The translations under genes were made by a program, and so were the position numbers. From Campylobacterales bacterium (GTDB lineage Bacteria; Campylobacterota; Campylobacteria; Campylobacterales; QNZT01): a stretch of 10,374 bases of DNA. Shown in pieces: positions 1-7,214 of the stretch. The notes below the pieces were generated by a model. The model made no database searches and was not told where the DNA came from. It saw only the letters and a list, made by a program, of their open reading frames with translations. Numbering within the stretch: position 1 is the stretch's first letter; every line of letters begins with the position of its first letter. The stretch spans positions 1-10,374 of the forward strand of contig JALULO010000132.1 in assembly GCA_027056215.1 (NCBI GenBank), read 5' to 3'.

Positions 1-951
1 TTATGCTCCAAAAAAATTATTTTTATTTAATGTATCAATCAAACCTTGTACTGAATCAACACTCTTTTTAAACTGTGCTTCTTGTTTTTCATTGAGTGAT
101 ATTTCAATCACCTTTTCAACACCATTTGCACCAAGTGCAACAGGTACACCACTCACAACATCTTTATAACCATATTCACCATCTAACATAACGGCACATG
201 GAAAGATTTGTTTGGTATCTTTTAAAATAGCTTCAACCATGATCGCCGAAGATTTAGCAGGAGCATAATATGCAGATCCAGTTTGTAGATATTTTACAAT
301 CTGTGCACCGCCATGTCTGGTTTTATCTACAATCTCTTCAATCTCATTATCTGTTAAAAGATCAGTTAAAGGTACACCTGCAATCGTAGAAAATCTTGGA
401 AGAGGAACCATATCATCACCATGACCACCCATCACAGAAGCTCTGATCTGTCCTGCACCATAACCTACTTTTTCATAGATAAAATGTGCCATTCTCGCAC
501 TATCTAAGATACCAGCCATACCAACAACTCTACTCCTGTCCCAACCCGTTTCTTTAATCGCAGTATAAACCATCGCATCCAAAGGATTTGATACAGGCAG
601 TAAAATAGCGTCAGGAGAGTACTTTTTGATGTCCATTACAACTTCTTTCATGATATTTGCATTTATCATCAAAAGATCATCACGACTCATGCCAGGAAGT
701 CTTGGACTCCCGGCAGTGATAACAACAACATCACAATTTGTCAATTCACTCATATCTTCAGCAACTGAAACTACGGTATGTTGTCGTGCGGCATTAGCTG
801 CTTGACTCATATCAAGTGCCATCCCTTTTGCACGTTCTATTTTATTATCACGTAAAATAATTTCATGGCTAACACCTTTCATAGCAAGTGAATAGGCAAC
901 TGTCGCACCTACATTACCCGCTCCAACTATACCAACTCTTGTACCTTTCAT
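1..951 (-). CDS. mdh: Malate dehydrogenase (NAD-dependent, LDH/MDH superfamily)
   Basis: This cytoplasmic enzyme interconverts malate and oxaloacetate with NAD(H), a step of the oxidative or reductive TCA cycle. The 316-residue protein is full length for the LDH-like MDH family. It opens with a Rossmann dinucleotide site, GAGNVG at residues 10-15. An acidic residue, D35, at the end of the second strand favours NAD over NADP by family rule. The substrate loop reads R84-LPGMS-R90; arginine at the position where lactate dehydrogenases carry glutamine marks it as malate-specific. D150 and R153 (LDSAR) and H177 (GGHGDD) match the catalytic Asp, substrate-binding Arg and catalytic His. The ATG start is preceded by a strong AAAGGAG (plus 956-962) four bases upstream. 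The stop codon is the first three bases of the window, so the gene is complete. icd lies 110 bases upstream on the same strand, separated by two hairpins, so co-transcription with modulated expression is plausible. Confidence 0.97.
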   Translation of the reverse strand: MKGTRVGIVGAGNVGATVAYSLAMKGVSHEIILRDNKIERAKGMALDMSQAANAARQHTVVSVAEDMSELTNCDVVVITAGSPRLPGMSRDDLLMINANIMKEVVMDIKKYSPDAILLPVSNPLDAMVYTAIKETGWDRSRVVGMAGILDSARMAHFIYEKVGYGAGQIRASVMGGHGDDMVPLPRFSTIAGVPLTDLLTDNEIEEIVDKTRHGGAQIVKYLQTGSAYYAPAKSSAIMVEAILKDTKQIFPCAVMLDGEYGYKDVVSGVPVALGANGVEKVIEISLNEKQEAQFKKSVDSVQGLIDTLNKNNFFGA

Positions 952-973
952 AACACTCCTTTGGGCTTTTTTG

Positions 974-1022
974 AAAAACCTATAACTAAATGATTAAAAA
1001 AATCAAATAATTATAGGTTTTT
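974..1022 (-). other. Nested hairpin in the mdh leader (icd-mdh intergenic)
   Basis: A perfect 12-base inverted repeat (AAAAACCTATAA at 974-985, TTATAGGTTTTT at 1011-1022) encloses a second perfect 5-base inverted repeat (TGATT at 991-995, AATCA at 1001-1005) around a five-A loop, with a symmetrical 5 x 5 internal loop between them. On the transcribed strand the structure ends in GGTTTTTC, 23 bases before the mdh start. It could be a weak intrinsic terminator or attenuator acting between icd and mdh, or an mRNA stabilising element. The T-run lies inside the stem, which is not the classic terminator layout. The right arm also contains TATAAT on the minus strand (1015-1010), so an mdh promoter here cannot be excluded, though no -35 was recognised. 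Confidence 0.55.
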
Positions 1023-1055
1023 ATATTGCGAATATTATAAAAATATCCGCAATAT
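1023..1055 (-). other. 14-bp hairpin directly after the icd stop codon
   Basis: The arms 1023-1036 and 1042-1055 pair over 14 positions around a 5-base loop. The only departure becomes a G-U wobble in minus-strand RNA. The hairpin starts six bases after the icd stop codon and carries a TTGCG/CGCAA core, which is GC-rich for this region. In the minus-strand RNA it is followed by AAAAACC rather than a U-tract, so it does not look like a standard rho-independent terminator. A 3'-end stability or processing element for icd mRNA fits better, possibly working with the adjacent hairpin at 974-1022. Function is inferred; only the base pairing is seen. Confidence 0.55.
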
Positions 1056-1061
1056 TATATT

Positions 1062-3260
1062 TTAGATTGACTCTATGATTTTATTAAGTGTAGCAGATGG
1101 ACGCATTGCAGCATCAGCTTTTGCAGTATCTGGATGATAGTAACCGCCGATATCTTGTGCTTTTCCTTCAATCGCAAGTAACTCTTCAAGAATTTTAGAT
1201 TCATTCTCTTGTAGTGCTTTTGCAATTGGAGCAAATTTAGCAGATAAATCTGCATCATCTGAATTTGCCAATGCCTGTGCCCAGTATTGTGCAACATAAA
1301 AATGACTTGCTTTATTGTCTGGTTCACAACATTTTCGAGATGGTGCTTTGTTATTATCAAGATAACCATTATTTGCTTCATCCAGTGCTGCAGTCAATGC
1401 AGCTAGTTTTTCATCTGGATGTTTTTGGTTAATATATCTTAAAGATTCAGCCAAGGCTAAAAATTCACCCAAACTATCCCATCTTAAGTGTCCCTCTTTT
1501 AAAAATTGATCCACATGTTTAGGAGCTGATCCACCCGCACCTGTTTCAAACAGACCACCACCGGCAAGTAAAGGAACGATTGAAAGCATTTTTGCTGATG
1601 TGCCAAGCTCTAAAATAGGGAAAAGATCTGTTAAATAATCTCTTAATACATTTCCTGTTACAGAGATAGTATTTTCACCTTTTCTAACTCTTTTTAAACT
1701 GTATGCCATAGCAGACTGAGGATCCATGATCTCTATCGTTAAACCTGAAGTATCATGATCTTTTAAATACTCAGTTACTTTTTTAATCATATTTGCATCA
1801 TGTGCTCTGTTTTCATCTAACCAGAAAACTGCCGGTTCACCTGTCAATCTAGCTCTTTCAACCGCAAGTCTTACCCAATCTTTGATAGGGATATCTTTTG
1901 CACGGCTCATTCTCCAGATATCGCCTTGTTCAACATCAAAGCTCATCAATTCTGAACCATCAGAATCAAGCACTTTTACAACACCATCTTCTGCTATTTC
2001 AAATGTTGTTGGGTGAGAACCATACTCCTCCGCTTTTTGTGCCATCAAACCAACATTACTCACACTACCCATAGTTGTAACATCAAATTGACCATTTTTT
2101 ACACAATCTTCTACACACTCTTTGTAAAATGTTGCATAAGCTCTATCAGGAATAACAGCCGCACACTCTTGCGTTTTGCCATCTTTATTCCACATCTTAC
2201 CACCGTCTCTTATGACAACGGGCATAGAAGCATCAATGATGATATCATTTGACGCATGTAAGTTTGTGATACCATTATCACTGTCAACCATAGCGATATT
2301 TGGATTTCCGTTTTCAACAACAGCTTTGAGTGCTGCCATAATCTCATCTTTTTTATCTGAATTTTCTAGTTTTTTCTCTAAATCTCCCAAACCTAGATTT
2401 GGATTTACACCCAAAGAGGCAAACTCATCTGCATATTTTGTAAATACATCTTTAAAAAACACTTCAACAGCATGACCAAACATGATAGGATCAGATACTT
2501 TCATCATAGTTGCTTTAAGGTGAATAGACCATAAAACACCATTGTTTTTTGCATCTTCAATAGATTTTGCTAAAAATGCACGAAGTGATTTAGCTGACAT
2601 AAAAGTACCATCAAGTATTTCTTTATCTAACGCATCAATCTCTTTTAAAAGTTTCCCATTTAATTCAATTCTAACTTTTCCATCACCACTTTTAATGATA
2701 GACTTTTCATTTCCATAAAAATCACCCTCATCCATGTGAGCTACATATGTCTTGGAATTCTCTTCAAAAGGTCTTAATTTATGTGGGTGTTTCTGTGCAA
2801 ATCTTTTAACAGCTGCGGCTGCACGTCTATCTGAGTTACCTTCACGAAGTACAGGATTTACAGCAGACCCTAAACAAGTGGCATATTTTGCACGAATGGC
2901 TTTTTCTTCATCCGTTTGTGGATCTTCAGGGAAATCAGGTATTGCATAACCCTTACCTTGAAGTTCTTCTATACATTCCATCAATTGTGGTATCGAAGCT
3001 GAAATATTTGGAAGTTTGATAATATTTCCTTCTGATTCTTTCACTACTTTACCAAGATACGCTAACTCATCATCTATTTTTTGATTTTCCGGCAATATAT
3101 CAGAAAATGTTGCAAGTACTCTTCCTGAAAGTGAGATATCACGTAAATCAACATCTACACCTGCCTCTTTTGTAAATGCTTTTACGATAGGTAAAAGCGA
3201 ATAGGTTGCAAGCGCCGGAGCCTCATCAATTTTTGTCCAAATGATAGTTGGTTTTGACAT
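1062..3260 (-). CDS. icd: Isocitrate dehydrogenase, NADP-dependent, monomeric type
   Basis: The enzyme interconverts isocitrate and 2-oxoglutarate plus CO2 using NADP(H) in the cytoplasm. The 732-residue length and end-to-end sequence fit the large monomeric IDH family (about 740 residues), unrelated in length to the roughly 400-residue homodimeric E. coli type. Landmarks I align from memory to the Azotobacter enzyme are S132 with N135 and R139 (GSAVNPVLREGNSDRR), K254 (MMKVSDP), D344 (IDASMP), R540-D541 (TGNVLRDYL), H582 (SAPKHVDQF), R593 (HLRWDS) and R642 (PSRKCCEPDN); these form the isocitrate/metal and NADP sites in the family. The ATG start has AAAGAGGA (plus 3267-3274) six bases upstream. 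In Campylobacterota this enzyme can also carboxylate 2-oxoglutarate in the reductive TCA cycle; the direction here is not visible. Its neighbours are mdh downstream and mltG/acnB upstream, with a 319-base promoter-bearing gap before it. Confidence 0.97.
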   Translation of the reverse strand: MSKPTIIWTKIDEAPALATYSLLPIVKAFTKEAGVDVDLRDISLSGRVLATFSDILPENQKIDDELAYLGKVVKESEGNIIKLPNISASIPQLMECIEELQGKGYAIPDFPEDPQTDEEKAIRAKYATCLGSAVNPVLREGNSDRRAAAAVKRFAQKHPHKLRPFEENSKTYVAHMDEGDFYGNEKSIIKSGDGKVRIELNGKLLKEIDALDKEILDGTFMSAKSLRAFLAKSIEDAKNNGVLWSIHLKATMMKVSDPIMFGHAVEVFFKDVFTKYADEFASLGVNPNLGLGDLEKKLENSDKKDEIMAALKAVVENGNPNIAMVDSDNGITNLHASNDIIIDASMPVVIRDGGKMWNKDGKTQECAAVIPDRAYATFYKECVEDCVKNGQFDVTTMGSVSNVGLMAQKAEEYGSHPTTFEIAEDGVVKVLDSDGSELMSFDVEQGDIWRMSRAKDIPIKDWVRLAVERARLTGEPAVFWLDENRAHDANMIKKVTEYLKDHDTSGLTIEIMDPQSAMAYSLKRVRKGENTISVTGNVLRDYLTDLFPILELGTSAKMLSIVPLLAGGGLFETGAGGSAPKHVDQFLKEGHLRWDSLGEFLALAESLRYINQKHPDEKLAALTAALDEANNGYLDNNKAPSRKCCEPDNKASHFYVAQYWAQALANSDDADLSAKFAPIAKALQENESKILEELLAIEGKAQDIGGYYHPDTAKADAAMRPSATLNKIIESI

Positions 3261-3303
3261 ATATAATCCTCTTTATAAAATATATTTTTTCTTCATATTA
3301 GTG

Positions 3304-3319
3304 GTGTTATCGCTAACAC
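3304..3319. promoter_or_regulatory. 16-base palindrome upstream of icd (candidate operator or leader hairpin)
   Basis: GTGTTA at 3304-3309 and TAACAC at 3314-3319 form perfect 6-base inverted arms around TCGC. The palindrome lies 44 to 59 bases before the icd start codon. The symmetry and size suit a dimeric repressor site. If the promoter at 3355-3383 is used, the palindrome falls in the untranslated leader, about 30-45 bases after the start of transcription, and could also form an RNA hairpin. A weaker alternative -10 (TAATAT, minus 3300-3295) lies just downstream; for that promoter the palindrome would fill the spacer. I cannot name the regulator. Confidence 0.4.
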
Positions 3320-3354
3320 AGCCGCCAAAAGTTTAATTTTATTTTTAAGTTTTT

Positions 3355-3383
3355 ATTATACGATAATTCTATTTACCTTTTAT
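3355..3383 (-). promoter_or_regulatory. Candidate icd promoter
   Basis: A perfect TATAAT lies on the minus strand at 3360-3355. Seventeen bases upstream is only ATAAAA, not a consensus -35, which is common in Campylobacterota, whose housekeeping promoters depend mainly on the -10. The expected transcript start is near 3348, giving a leader of roughly 88 bases that includes the GTGTTA palindrome. Support comes from the TGTTACG box ending 27 bases upstream of the -10, nearly the same geometry as at the strong acnB promoter. Confidence 0.45.
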
Positions 3384-3387
3384 AAAG

Positions 3388-3436
3388 TGTTACGAAAAAT
3401 CACTTTTGATTTAATCTTTCATTTTAAAGTGTTTCA
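3388..3436 (-). promoter_or_regulatory. Pair of TGTTAC-type boxes upstream of icd
   Basis: TGTTACG at 3388-3394 and the degenerate TGTTTCA at 3430-3436 are 42 bases apart, start to start. Each is preceded by AAAG, so the repeats read AAAGTGTTAC and AAAGTGTTTC. The nearer box is centred about 43 bases before the predicted transcript start, a classic activator position. The first and last boxes upstream of acnB are also exactly 42 bases apart. Between the two sites AAAGTG (3384-3389) and CACTTT (3401-3406) also form an inverted repeat. The binding protein is unknown. Confidence 0.35.
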
Positions 3437-3579
3437 TTTATTCACACATAAAAGTATAGATATTAGGATGTTGTATCTTACGTCAGTGTCACTCTACTAA
3501 GACTTTGATTGCCTTATTACAGACTTTCTATTAGGATAATACCCTCTTAAATAAATAAACATAAATAGATACAATTTGA
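3437..3579. other. Gene-free spacer downstream of mltG
   Basis: This is the mltG-proximal part of the 319-base gap between icd and mltG. I see no open frame worth calling, no tRNA and no convincing terminator after the mltG stop. The only structures are a small inverted repeat, TATTA-GGA-TAATA at 3529-3541, and a 9-base direct repeat, TATTAGGAT at 3461-3469 and 3529-3537. Neither has a clear role, and both could occur by chance in DNA this AT-rich. Confidence 0.5.
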
Positions 3580-4530
3580 TTATTTTGGAATTGCTTTAAG
3601 ATGGGCTTTATAAGTATTGCTAAAATGATGTTTCTTGTCTTTGCCTTTAACAAAATAGAGATATTTTACATGAGAAGGTTTTATAGCGGCCTGTATGGCT
3701 TCTACACTCACACAACAAACAGGATATGGTGGCAATCCTTGTATCTTATATGTATTATATGAAGAATTATCTTCTCGAATTCGTTTGGCAGTTACTTTTA
3801 TATGAGAATAACGTTTATAATTTAAGGAACCATCCATTTGCAACTTCATATGACGTTTAATACGGTTGTCTATGACAGCTGATACCAATGGCATCTCTTT
3901 TACATTTGCTGCTTCTTTTTGTATAATAGACGCTTTTGTAATAATATCTTTAAACCATGATCTTTTATCATATGTATGTAAATATTTCTTGGAAAGTGCC
4001 TTATGTTCTTTAAAGGATTTATCCAATAGATACTTGATAAGTGATGCTTCTTTGATTCCTACTGGGACTTTATACGTATTGGCAAAAATCACACCTTCAG
4101 GAATAGAAGTCATCTTTTTATAACTTTGCAAAAGTTTACTTTCATTGAGATCTAATTGTTTTGCCAGCTGCTCGAAAAAAATCTCTTTCGTTTCACCGGG
4201 AATCAGAGTGATATCAGTCAAAGCTGCTTTTGAATGTGTGATACGCTGTAAAAACTCACTGCGACTCATCTGTGTTTTATCAAGGGTAATCCATCCTGCC
4301 TGAGGGTAACCGATGAGTTTTACCAAACGATAATCCAATTCACCTATATCAATACCACTTTTTTGCAATGCCCTCATCGCCGATTTAGTAGAGCCCTGGG
4401 GTATATAGATAGTTTTGGGAGTTGTAATCTTTTCTTGCAAATAGTGTTTGGTATAAAAAAACAGTCCCACTACGGCAACAAAAGAAAAGACAATCAATAA
4501 AAGTAGTGTTTTTAAAAATTTTGCTAACAT
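3580..4530 (-). CDS. mltG: Endolytic murein transglycosylase MltG (YceG family)
   Basis: MltG is an inner-membrane enzyme with its active domain in the periplasm. It cleaves nascent glycan strands and is thought to end strand elongation. Residue numbers here count from the TTG start at 4533. The first segment (about residues 7-28, LKTLLLLIVFSFVAVVGLFFYT) is a single hydrophobic anchor after a short basic N-terminus. A LysM-like region follows. The catalytic domain holds the family signature SIIQKEAANVKEMPLVSAVIDNR near 202-224; the Glu of QKE (E207) corresponds to the catalytic E218 of E. coli. LQMDGSLNY at 231-239 and YNTYKIQGLPPYP at 259-271 are also conserved. Length, 316-317 residues, is slightly short of the 340 in E. 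coli. ATG at 4530 is chosen; an immediately preceding TTG (4533) would add one residue. Neither has a good ribosome binding site. The gene starts 45 bases after acnB, with a strong hairpin between, so it is probably read from the acnB promoter. Confidence 0.93.
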   Translation of the reverse strand: MLAKFLKTLLLLIVFSFVAVVGLFFYTKHYLQEKITTPKTIYIPQGSTKSAMRALQKSGIDIGELDYRLVKLIGYPQAGWITLDKTQMSRSEFLQRITHSKAALTDITLIPGETKEIFFEQLAKQLDLNESKLLQSYKKMTSIPEGVIFANTYKVPVGIKEASLIKYLLDKSFKEHKALSKKYLHTYDKRSWFKDIITKASIIQKEAANVKEMPLVSAVIDNRIKRHMKLQMDGSLNYKRYSHIKVTAKRIREDNSSYNTYKIQGLPPYPVCCVSVEAIQAAIKPSHVKYLYFVKGKDKKHHFSNTYKAHLKAIPK

Positions 4531-4539
4531 CAAATAGAT

Positions 4540-4565
4540 GCGCTATCCATAGTATCGGATAGCGC
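4540..4565 (-). other. GC-rich hairpin at the acnB-mltG junction
   Basis: GCGCTATCC (4540-4548) and GGATAGCGC (4557-4565) form a perfect 9-base stem with an 8-base loop. The hairpin begins 10 bases after the acnB stop codon and ends nine bases before the mltG ATG. In minus-strand RNA it is followed by AUCUAUUUG, which is too broken a U-run for a confident terminator. It may act as a partial terminator, protect the acnB mRNA end, or limit mltG translation, because the only weak Shine-Dalgarno-like GGA near mltG lies inside the stem. Confidence 0.6.
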
Positions 4566-4575
4566 TATTTTCCTT

Positions 4576-7152
4576 TTACTTCATCATGTCTTCAAGCATT
4601 TGAGGCTCTACCTGATCAAAATTTAGATATTTGTATACTTTATCCATCATATCCGGTGTAATCTTTTTACCAACGATTTCAAGATATTCTTCTTTTGTCG
4701 GTAACTTACCAAGAAGTGCTGCAACTGCCGCTACTTCTGCACTTCCAAGATAAACCTGTGCACCTTTACCCAAACGGTTATCAAAATTTCTCGTACTTGT
4801 AGAAAAAACAATCGCACCATCAGCAACTCTAGCTTGATTTCCCATACAGAGTGAACATCCAGGAATCTCCGTTCTTGCCCCTGCTGCTCCAAAGATAGAA
4901 TAATACCCTTCTTCTGTCAATGTTTTTTCATCCATCTTCGTAGGAGGTGCAATCCATAGTTTAGCTTTTACTGCACCTTCTCCTTTGAGCACTTCACCAA
5001 GTGCACGGAATAGTCCGATATTTGTCATACATGACCCTACAAATACCTCTTCAATTTTTTCATTTGGTCTGGATGAATCTGCCAATACTTCTGTTAAAGT
5101 CGCAACATCATCCGGATCATTTGGACACGCTACGATCGGCTCTGTGATTTTATTTAAATCGATTTCAAGAACAGCAGCATACGATGCATCTTCGTCTCTT
5201 TCCATCAAAACAGGATTTGCAATCCACGCTTTCATCTTATCGGCACGTCTTTGAAGTGTCTTTGCATCTTCATAACCATCTTTGATCATTTGCTCTATCA
5301 AAGCAACATTTGATTTAAGATATTCGATAATCGGTTCTTTGTTAAGTTTAACTGTACACGCCGCCGCACTTCTTTCCGCAGAAGCATCTGAAAGTTCAAA
5401 GGCTTGCTCACATTTAAGATCTTCCAATCCTTCAATCTCTAAAATTCTACCGGCAAATACATTTTTCTTACCTTTTTTCTCAACTGTCAAAAGACCATCT
5501 TGAATCGCAAAGTACGGAATCGCATTGACTAGGTCTCTTAGTGTAATACCTGGCTGCATCTGACCTTTAAACTTCACAAGAACAGACTCGGGCATCGTTA
5601 GTGGCATCATACCTGTTACACCCGCGAAGGCTACCAAACCTGAACCTGCAGGAAAAGAGATACCAATAGGAAAACGTGTATGAGAATCTCCACCTGTTCC
5701 TACTGTATCAGGAAGACACATTCTGTTTAACCATGAGTGGATAACACCATCACCCGGTTTTAAGATAACACCTTTTCTACTTGTCCAAAAAGCAGGCAAT
5801 TCGTGTTGAAGCTCGATATCTGCTGGTTTTGGATATGCTGCTGTATGACAGAACGTTTGCAGTACAAAATCAGCCCCAAAGCTAAGTGCTGCAAGCTCTT
5901 TGATCTCATCTCTTGTCATAGGACCTGTCGTATCTTGAGAACCTACTGTTGTCGCGATAGGCTCACAGTATGTTCCTGGTTTAACACCTTCCATACCACA
6001 CGCTTTACCAACCATTTTTTGTGCTAAAGTAAATCCTTTACCATCATCTTCTGGTATCTCAGGATGTAAAAATACTTCACTTGCACCTAAACCTAACGCT
6101 TCCCTTGCTTTTGCAGTCAATCCTTTACCTATGATCAAAGGAATCCTACCGCCTGCTTGCATCTCATCTGGAAGGGTATTTGGTTGCAATGTAAACTCAC
6201 TAACAACTTTATCACCTTTATAAATCTTTCCTTCAAAAGGTTTTACTGTCACTACATCACCCATAGATAGTTGTGAAACATCTGCTTCGATCGGCAAACA
6301 TCCTGAATCTTCTGCTGTATTGAAAAAGATAGGAGCGATGATTGAACCGATAACCACACCACCTGTTCTTTTGTTTGGTACACCTGGTATATCTGCACCT
6401 AAATGCCACTGCACTGAGTTGATACCTGATTTTCTGGAGCTTCCTGTTCCAACAACATCACCTACGTATGCAAGTGGGTGTCCCTCTTCTTTAAGTTTTG
6501 AAATCGTACCACTTGGATCATCCATCTTTGCAGTAAGCATAGAGTTTGCATGAAGGGGAATATCACTTCTTGTAAATGCTTCTGAAGCTGGTGAGAGATC
6601 ATCTGTATTTGTCTCACCAGGCACTTGAAATACTGTTACCGTAATCTCTTTTGCCAATGGCTCTTTTGACGTAAACCATTCAGCTTGTGCCCATGAAGTT
6701 ACGACCTCTTTTGCATATGCGTTACCTTCATCCATAAGATTTTTCACATCATTAAAAGCATCATAGATTAAGATTGTATGTTTTAATTCATCAGCCGCTG
6801 CCTGTGCAATCTCTACATGTTCACTTTTTAGTGCTTCAACCAATGGACCAACATTGTAACCACCAAGCATCGTTCCTAAGATTTGAATAGCTTCAACTTT
6901 ATCAATCGCTTTACATGTCGCATCACCAACAACAATGGCATTTAAAAAACCAGCTTTTACATATGCCGCATCATCAACACCTGGATTGATATGGTTCTTC
7001 AATAGATTTAAAAGATAAGCCTCTTCTTTCATAGGATCTTCTTTCAATAGTTCAACCAACTGTGCTGTTTGCTCTGCTGTCAATGGCAGTGGTGGAACAC
7101 CAAGTTTTGCGCGTTCTTCTGTGTGTGCCTTGTATTCTTCAATTAAGCCCAT
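4576..7152 (-). CDS. acnB: Bifunctional aconitate hydratase B
   Basis: AcnB interconverts citrate and isocitrate through cis-aconitate, and in many relatives also hydrates 2-methyl-cis-aconitate. It works in the cytoplasm with a [4Fe-4S] cluster. The protein has 858 residues against 865 in E. coli. The order is that of B-type aconitases: an N-terminal helical HEAT-like domain (about 1-160), then the swivelling domain (about 168-360, with GTGSSRKSG at 235-243), then the catalytic core. Cluster ligands are C708 (GSCMTN), C766 and C769 (PGCSLCMGNQ), with active-site DSHTRFP at 489-495 and STRNFDNR at 786-793. The ATG has AAGGAGA (plus 7157-7163) four bases upstream and a consensus promoter 28 bases further. 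The HEAT domain enables mRNA binding by cluster-free AcnB in E. coli; a similar moonlighting role here is only inference. mltG follows after a hairpin. GTTAC boxes upstream suggest regulation shared with icd. Confidence 0.98.
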   Translation of the reverse strand: MGLIEEYKAHTEERAKLGVPPLPLTAEQTAQLVELLKEDPMKEEAYLLNLLKNHINPGVDDAAYVKAGFLNAIVVGDATCKAIDKVEAIQILGTMLGGYNVGPLVEALKSEHVEIAQAAADELKHTILIYDAFNDVKNLMDEGNAYAKEVVTSWAQAEWFTSKEPLAKEITVTVFQVPGETNTDDLSPASEAFTRSDIPLHANSMLTAKMDDPSGTISKLKEEGHPLAYVGDVVGTGSSRKSGINSVQWHLGADIPGVPNKRTGGVVIGSIIAPIFFNTAEDSGCLPIEADVSQLSMGDVVTVKPFEGKIYKGDKVVSEFTLQPNTLPDEMQAGGRIPLIIGKGLTAKAREALGLGASEVFLHPEIPEDDGKGFTLAQKMVGKACGMEGVKPGTYCEPIATTVGSQDTTGPMTRDEIKELAALSFGADFVLQTFCHTAAYPKPADIELQHELPAFWTSRKGVILKPGDGVIHSWLNRMCLPDTVGTGGDSHTRFPIGISFPAGSGLVAFAGVTGMMPLTMPESVLVKFKGQMQPGITLRDLVNAIPYFAIQDGLLTVEKKGKKNVFAGRILEIEGLEDLKCEQAFELSDASAERSAAACTVKLNKEPIIEYLKSNVALIEQMIKDGYEDAKTLQRRADKMKAWIANPVLMERDEDASYAAVLEIDLNKITEPIVACPNDPDDVATLTEVLADSSRPNEKIEEVFVGSCMTNIGLFRALGEVLKGEGAVKAKLWIAPPTKMDEKTLTEEGYYSIFGAAGARTEIPGCSLCMGNQARVADGAIVFSTSTRNFDNRLGKGAQVYLGSAEVAAVAALLGKLPTKEEYLEIVGKKITPDMMDKVYKYLNFDQVEPQMLEDMMK

Positions 7153-7180
7153 AAAATCTCCTTGGAAAATATTTAGCTAG

Positions 7181-7208
7181 ATTATACTTGAATGTAGATT
7201 TATGTCAA
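7181..7208 (-). promoter_or_regulatory. Consensus sigma70-type promoter of acnB
   Basis: On the minus strand TTGACA (7208-7203), a 16-base spacer and TATAAT (7186-7181) match both consensus hexamers perfectly. Transcription should begin near 7174, giving a short leader of about 22 bases that holds the AAGGAGA ribosome binding site. A perfect -35 is unusual for Campylobacterota, where this element is generally poorly conserved, so acnB is probably strongly expressed. The start point is predicted, not measured. Confidence 0.75.
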
Positions 7209-7214
7209 ATCACC

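Noticed and set aside
1..951. Lactate dehydrogenase instead of malate dehydrogenase
   Set aside because: The residue at the LDH/MDH specificity position is arginine (R84, RLPGMSR), not glutamine, which fits malate/oxaloacetate.
2013..2475. Overlapping plus-strand open frames antisense to icd
   Set aside because: They are complementary to well-conserved icd coding sequence and their translations look like low-complexity by-products; no promoter or family signature supports them.
3481..3500. AGTGTCACT odd palindrome as an operator
   Set aside because: Nine bases only, with arms of four; not near a recognisable promoter.
3461..3541. 9-base direct repeat TATTAGGAT and small TATTA/TAATA inverted repeat as an attachment site or sRNA gene
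   Set aside because: Too short and AT-rich to separate from chance; no integrase, tRNA or terminator accompanies them.
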